In this document: piece by piece, positions 59,004 to 64,000 of the stretch | Layout: each line of letters begins with the position of its first letter | How positions within the stretch are numbered: position 1 is the first letter of the stretch | Notes under the pieces: generated by a model | The model's database searches: none | What the model was told of the DNA's origin: nothing | The model's input: only the letters and a program-made list of their open reading frames with translations | Translations under genes and position numbers: made by a program | DNA from: Tenebrio molitor | Taxonomy: Eukaryota; Arthropoda; Insecta; Coleoptera; Tenebrionidae | Length of the DNA: 64,000 nt | NCBI RefSeq assembly: GCF_963966145.1 | Contig: NC_091053.1 | Location: forward strand, 5,704,001-5,768,000 | Reading direction: 5' to 3'

Positions 59004-59960
59004 CTGCAGACTAATCATATTTTTTTTTATCAGCTATCGCCCTAAAGCTCGTTTCATCCATCTGAAACTCTTGCAGATTTATCTCTGAATGCGTTTTTGT
59101 CATAAAACTCCCTTTGCTTTAGGCGTCCAAGTCAAACCGACCAACAGAAAGTTTCTTGTTAAAACTTCCCCAGTAAACACCTGAAAAAAATCTTTCAGAT
59201 TCACTTTTGTGTTGCGTACCACGCAGAACAAATTAATTTGCGACGCCTTGAAATAATCTCAAAAAACATTCATTAAGAAAGTAAACCAACTGCTCCTCAC
59301 TCTCTTAATTACTTTCTCAATTTTGCACTTTTCCTAGTCCACAGAGAATACCAACACTGGCGCTCACCTTGTTTACATTTTTCTTATTTAACTTGAATTT
59401 CAAAATTACAAAATGAACACATCAAAGCGCACAGTTTTGTTCCTTTTTGGTGACATCACGCAAAACTTTAGAAAGGAAATCACTCATTATTATTATTCTT
59501 TACCAACAAATAACACAAATCAGAACAAACTGGACCCGTTTTTGGAGGCAAAAGAGAGAAAATTTGTCAAGAATTGAATTGGACGTAATAATTGTCAATT
59601 TGAAGATCCATGGATGTCAAAAAATTGCTAAATTTTTTGACTTGCATGTCGAGAATGTGATGGTGTCAGATATGCAGAAGAAAAAAAAAGAGTGTGCATT
59701 TAAGACCGCACGACAGAACAGAACACAAGTTTTCATAGCAATCGGGACCAGACAATTATTTATAAATACCCTGTATTATGACAGTTTGTCCATTTTCCGC
59801 TTCACATTTTTCTACACAAACTTTCCAATACATGAATTACTAAATCCTAAATCCAAACTTACAATATTTGTCGTTTTTGTATATGGCCTGCAGCTTGGCA
59901 CTCAGGTCACTTAAATTTAGCAACACGATGAAACCACAATGAACAATAAAAAACTCTACG
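59004..59960. other. Non-coding stretch with a doubtful open frame
   Basis: AT-rich. A 155-codon ATG frame at 59447-59914 (plus) encodes a product with a KKKKE run near residues 78-82 and hydrophobic stretches after residue 100. I recognise no domain, promoter or splice site. It could be a decayed gene or chance. CCCTGTAT near 59769 resembles ends of some insect DNA elements. Confidence 0.2.
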
Positions 59961-60089
59961 CCCGAGATTTTAGCTTGGTGCGAACGATTTTAGCGTGTTG
60001 CGAACGATTTTAGCGTGTCGCACGCAACTAACGCACTGCCCGGGAATAAAATGTATGTGGTGCGCCTGAAGAAGTTTTCACTTCAATAA
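59961..60089 (-). mobile_element. 20-bp-repeat MITE/Helentron-like element, copy 4 (complete)
   Basis: Begins CCCGAGATTTTAGC, has three units of GCGAACGATTTTAGCGTGTT type, then ACTGCCCGGGAATAAAATG, TATGTGGTGCGCCTGAAG and the terminal hairpin GAAGTTTTCACTTC. It is the inverse of 33724-33848 and defines both ends of the family. Confidence 0.8.
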
Positions 60090-60093
60090 AGTT

Positions 60094-60156
60094 GGGGCAT
60101 GATATATGAACGATGGACAACATGGGACCCCAAACTGAACCTTGAGTGACACCTCT
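60094..60156 (-). pseudogene. RT 'VTQGSVWGPML' motif scrap, minus strand
   Basis: The minus-strand frame reads RGVTQGSVWGPMLSIVHISC, a degenerate SGVPQGSVLGPMLFIVYIN of LINE RT. It starts 5 bp from the end of the 20-bp-repeat element, which may have inserted into the older LINE piece. Confidence 0.55.
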
Positions 60157-61315
60157 CCACATGTGACATTATCGGTGAATGTTAATTTTGGAGGTTAAAT
60201 AAGTGCGATGACCACGTAAGAGCAAGTAGAAGTTTTGATTTTCGGTGAGATTTTAATATTTGTGGAGGGATTGATCGTTGCGAGGTTTTGGTTGACAGTG
60301 CGCCTTAGAGCGGGTGTCCCCGCCGTCCGAAGCTCATTTGCTTAATGCTACGTCATGTGTACCGAAAGCATAATACTTCAATTTGCTTAGCTGTCTCGTC
60401 CATGCATTTTTCCGGGCGCTACCTTCTCTTTTAAATGGAAAGATTGCGGCGAAACAATTTCGCAGCTTGTAAAAAACATGTCATTTTTCTATTCGGTTTT
60501 TCTCCCATGGACCCGAGCAAAGTTATTAATACGAACTAACTGGTTATGTCAAAGCCAAACATTGGCGTCGTTAAGACTTGCGGCGCGTCGGAATACTGAT
60601 GAGGAAAAAGCAGAGCAGCGGCCGCACTTCTGATTGATATGGACAGAGAATGATAATAAGGCCAGATTAAAGAAGTTGATGCTCCCAGAAGGGCTCCCTC
60701 CGCTTGCTAATTGCACCGAACGAGACCGCAAGAGAAACAATGTTTTCAATTAATGGAAGGAAGCGCCAAGGAGGAAGATCGTAAAACGCGAGTGCGCTCT
60801 CCCGGTTTTTTCCCGGGGAGAGGAGTTGCCGTTTAATTTCGACCGAAATTGAAAAATATTAAGAGCGTCATTTTAATTAAAACACTAACGGAGGACGGTT
60901 ATAGGTGGAGGAGAACTTTTGCAATTCGAACAGACTTTGGTGCGTTTTCTGCTCGAATGGCTTAATTGAAATCGGCATTTGCGGGTAATACACTATCCTC
61001 CCGCCCGCCGCAATATGGGCCGCCACGTGAGCTAAGCCGGATTTAATAACGCCGCCATCACCTCCCGCAACGCACCGTTAACTTTTTTGCTCCCATCATA
61101 TCCCTATCAGCGTTAACATCCGAAAGGGTTTTTCTACAGCAGGTGGGAGAAGGCAAGGTAATTACCGGGTAGTCCGCGATTTGCGATGCAGATTTTACGG
61201 ACGTTTTCGAACAATCATAAAACGATTAAAAACCACCACGTCGAGCCAGATCTCTTCCCCAAATCTGTTGCTGAAACACACTTCGAGTCAAACGAAACGA
61301 TCAAAACGATAAAAA
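60157..61315. other. Non-coding stretch, no gene recognised
   Basis: Unique-looking DNA of moderate GC. No exon recognised. Confidence 0.4.
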
Positions 61316-62360
61316 AAAAACACAGATTATCATCTCATTTCTGAGATGATTATCTATCTCACTGGTGAGATAGCAACAACTTCATGAGAAAAGTACGAGA
61401 TAGTAGATACCTGTTTATATTAAAGAATATTAGGCGTTTCAGAGCAGCAATTCAAAAAAGAAAAACACCTGAGAATATCTTGATAGTGAGATGTTAAGTT
61501 CTAAAGTTTTAAAAAAATGTATCTTTGAAAAATATTCTTGTCAAATTTTTTTGAAGATTTCTCGAGGTCAAAATGTAAGTATTTCCATTAAAGATAATCA
61601 AAAATAACAAAACATCACCTCTAACCCAATTACTTTAGAAGAGTTCTCATCACTTTTTTGATGCCGTCGTTATTCATTAAAAATTTCTATTCTCAAAAAT
61701 ACTAATCTAACGAGGCGGATACAAAGATAAACAGATCAGACTCTTATCTCACTTGTGAGGGAGATATTTGTGATGTCTGTGATATCACAAGATATCTTGA
61801 TTTAAAAACAACCACTTTCTGCATATCTGTTCGTGTATCTACATAACGGGAAAACACTGAGACGCTATCTAGCTCACTACAGATCTCTACCTCATTTGTG
61901 GGATTGGTGAGAAATTGAAATTACAACTAATGGAGATGCAAAACAGATATTAGTATGTGGTGTTATCTTCTTCAACGGATGATTATGAAAAAATCAGATC
62001 TCAACCTCAGCGAAGATGTGAAATGCGGTGATCTATCTCACTTGTGTGAGTTTGTGTGTCAAAAAGTGATTTGACTACATACATTTGTATTATTTATTTT
62101 TATAAAAACTTTTCAACGAAATAGTTAGAAAAAAAGGGATAACAATAGGGAAAAAATACTCTCTATTTCACGTGAAAATTTCTCTCTACAAAAAAAAAAA
62201 GAAAGAAAGAATGAGGTTGTAATCTCAGTGATGAGATGATTCAATTTAAAGAATACATATTAGTAATACCAAGAAAATTTTGGAAAAAATCTCTTTGTCG
62301 GACAAAGTGAAAAAGTGTTGTTTTATCTATGAACTGTGAGATATAAAAAGTTGTCGGAAA
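61316..62360. repeat. Field of CTCA...TGAG hairpins, field 2
   Basis: Same motif class as 55600-56565: ATCATCTCATTTCTGAGATG (61329), TATCTCACTGGTGAGATAG (61355), TTATCTCACTTGTGAGGGAG (61745), CTACCTCATTTGTGGGATTG (61887), ATCTATCTCACTTGTGTGAG (62031) and AATCTCAGTGATGAGATGAT (62220). Irregular spacing, AT-rich, no open frame. Confidence 0.6.
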
Positions 62361-63078
62361 TGCCGGCAGCTTCGATTGTGCCAATCGCCTCTCGTCCGTT
62401 TTTCTGTCGGTCATTTGAAACGAATCAGCCGCCCTTCTAAGAACGGTCGAATTTCCATCTCTTGTACGTGGGCACCGCTTGATAACAGATAATATTCGTT
62501 TGTTTTCGGACATTTATCAAAATCTTGCCATTATCTGTTCAGAACAGAGCATTAGTCAGTGGAGGAAGTCGGAATGAGCGACATCTCAGATATCATTGTT
62601 CCTCGGTGCTTCACGTAAAGACTGTACATCATCAAGCTAATCCAATATCGGAATCATTTATCTTCATTTACCGACTCCTTCATTAAGTCAACTTTTAAAA
62701 CGGTTCGCAGGTCTGTCTCCGGCTGTTGTATTGACTGCCGTGACGCCCCGTGTGATACATTGGGGTTGTCAGTCGCACTCAAATGTATTCACTTCGCTAT
62801 ACACCGCATTAAATTAAACGCGAATCGGAATAAGACGTGTGCTGCTTTACCGTGTTTTGCCCGATGATGGATGACGCCGCCGACGCCGCCACCTACTAAG
62901 GGGGGATCAAAGAACGGCCCTGTACCTGGAACAAACAAAAATTTATCAGTAAGACGAGCTCGCAAAGGGATTATTCTAGCTATTCTGCCAGAAAAAAAAA
63001 CAGTTCTTGATACAACCTCGTGGTGAGAAAGAGAAATTTCAAATAAAAATTACAAATTTTCGGTTGCACAAAAAATGT
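62361..63078. other. Non-coding stretch, no gene recognised
   Basis: Unique-looking DNA. The minus-strand frame 62241-62513 has no recognised family. Confidence 0.4.
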
Positions 63079-63190
63079 TGTATACATCTTGGTCGCAAAA
63101 CCTCGAGATTGTCGTGCCTCGGCCGCAAGCGGCCTCGGCGACAATTTTTCTCTCGGTACGTTAAAGAATGATTTCGCGGCCTTGATATAC
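63079..63190. mobile_element. GC-rich foldback MITE, copy D (inverted relative to A-C)
   Basis: TGTATACATCTTGGTCGC, CTCGAGATTGTCGTGCCTCG, CCGCAAGCGGCCTCGG, CGACAATTTTTCTCTCGGTA and CGTTAAAGAATGATTTCGCG. The centre GCCGCAAGCGGC is a strong palindrome. It is a full-length copy. Confidence 0.75.
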
Positions 63191-64000
63191 AAATAACTAT
63201 TGGTTGTAGCTTGATTTTTCTTTGCAATAAATGGTGCAGTGTTTTGGCTTTAGTGAATGGGCCGGTTAGAGGCGAAGGAAAAAAAGAGGGAAAAGTAATT
63301 TAATTAATTGATTGGAGGGTTATCCGGTGGCGCTTGTTATTAAATTTGCAATTCATTGAATTATGGCAATAAAAACTTTGTCGAAAATGAGTTTTTAAGA
63401 AATACGTAATGAGTTGTATCCCGACTTCCTTAAGAATAAAAACCGGCCACATTAAAACATTCAACCATTCAGTTATGCTAATAAGCCCATAAAAAGGGAA
63501 TTATAAACACTGTAAAAATATTCACCGTCCATTCAGTGCCTGATTTGCATATGATTTTCTTTTAAAAAATTCTAAAATAAAGACAGGCCTAGGTTAGCCA
63601 GTCGTGCATCACCCCCGATTTACATAATGACGGTCTTATGACGAACTTTTCATCACTTTGTTTTTAACTATCTTTTAAAAATCCCCGCCCCCGGGAAAAA
63701 ATTAAGACCAACTTTTTATTCGCTAATCCCCGTTAAGGAGCTTTCCGTTATAAAAGGAATTAAAAAGGTGTAAAACTTAATAAAGAAATAAACTCTTTCG
63801 CTGATTAAAAACCGTCGGCAAAAAGGTGAAAAAGGCGCGGCGATCGGGGGGACGGTTTAAATAGACGTAAAAAGAGTCAAACGCTGCAGATGGAAATAAT
63901 GGAATGTCTTAATGATACCTTTCCAAAGACCCTCGGCTCCGCTCCGGCTTTAATACCGAATTGCAGCAGGTTTTATAAAACTTTCCGGAATATAAATATA
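63191..64000. other. Non-coding stretch to the window end
   Basis: AT-rich unique-looking DNA. CCATAAA occurs at 63487. No gene recognised. Confidence 0.4.

Overview
This is eukaryotic, almost certainly insect, genomic DNA. There are no bacterial-style operons. The long open frames are broken. One convincing exon has GT-AG splice borders, and the rest is non-coding sequence loaded with decayed transposons of arthropod type: LINEs with an apurinic endonuclease, a mariner remnant, MITEs, Helitron-like ends and a satellite array. A holometabolous insect (beetle or hymenopteran) fits best. I cannot name the species.

The only protein-coding exon I can defend is at 23527-23883 on the minus strand (357 bp, phase 1 at both ends, GC-rich). 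It encodes an acidic, probably disordered stretch of a larger protein. No partner exon is visible, so the simplest reading is that most or all of the window is intron (at least 23 kb on the 3' side and perhaps 40 kb on the 5' side of the gene) of a very large minus-strand gene. No tRNA, rRNA or CRISPR was seen.

Layout. 1-1450: two LINE families joined, one probably nested in the other. 1450-4230: non-repetitive AT-rich DNA. 4230-6430: two more LINE copies around a mariner remnant. 6430-14700: mostly unique DNA with small repeats and a probable solo LTR. 14700-15300: CpG-rich 22-bp minisatellite, itself duplicated. 15300-19300: unique DNA plus a minisatellite-bearing element. 19318-21975: satellite of about 227 bp whose units alternate as A and B types (dimer of about 455 bp). 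22500-24950: reverse transcriptase (RT) scraps, a MITE, the exon and a foldback element. 25-45.9 kb: long unique tracts with scattered RT scraps and several small repeat families. 45.9-47.9 kb: LINE mosaic including an internally deleted copy. 48.0-49.2 kb: two complete terminal-inverted-repeat (TIR) elements. 50.7-50.9 kb: a compact palindromic E-box cluster, the best regulatory candidate. 51.7-56.9 kb: decayed tandem repeats, a Helitron-like 3' end and a field of CTCAC/GTGAG hairpins. 56.9-64 kb: unique DNA with further MITEs and a second hairpin field.

The accessory content is organised as families rather than single insertions: a TIR MITE in six copies, a GC-rich foldback in four, a 20-bp-repeat element in four, a LINE in four, and about ten isolated fragments of one RT motif (VPQG). 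These families, the alternating satellite and the E-box palindrome are the parts most worth a second look. I found no previously undescribed multi-gene system.
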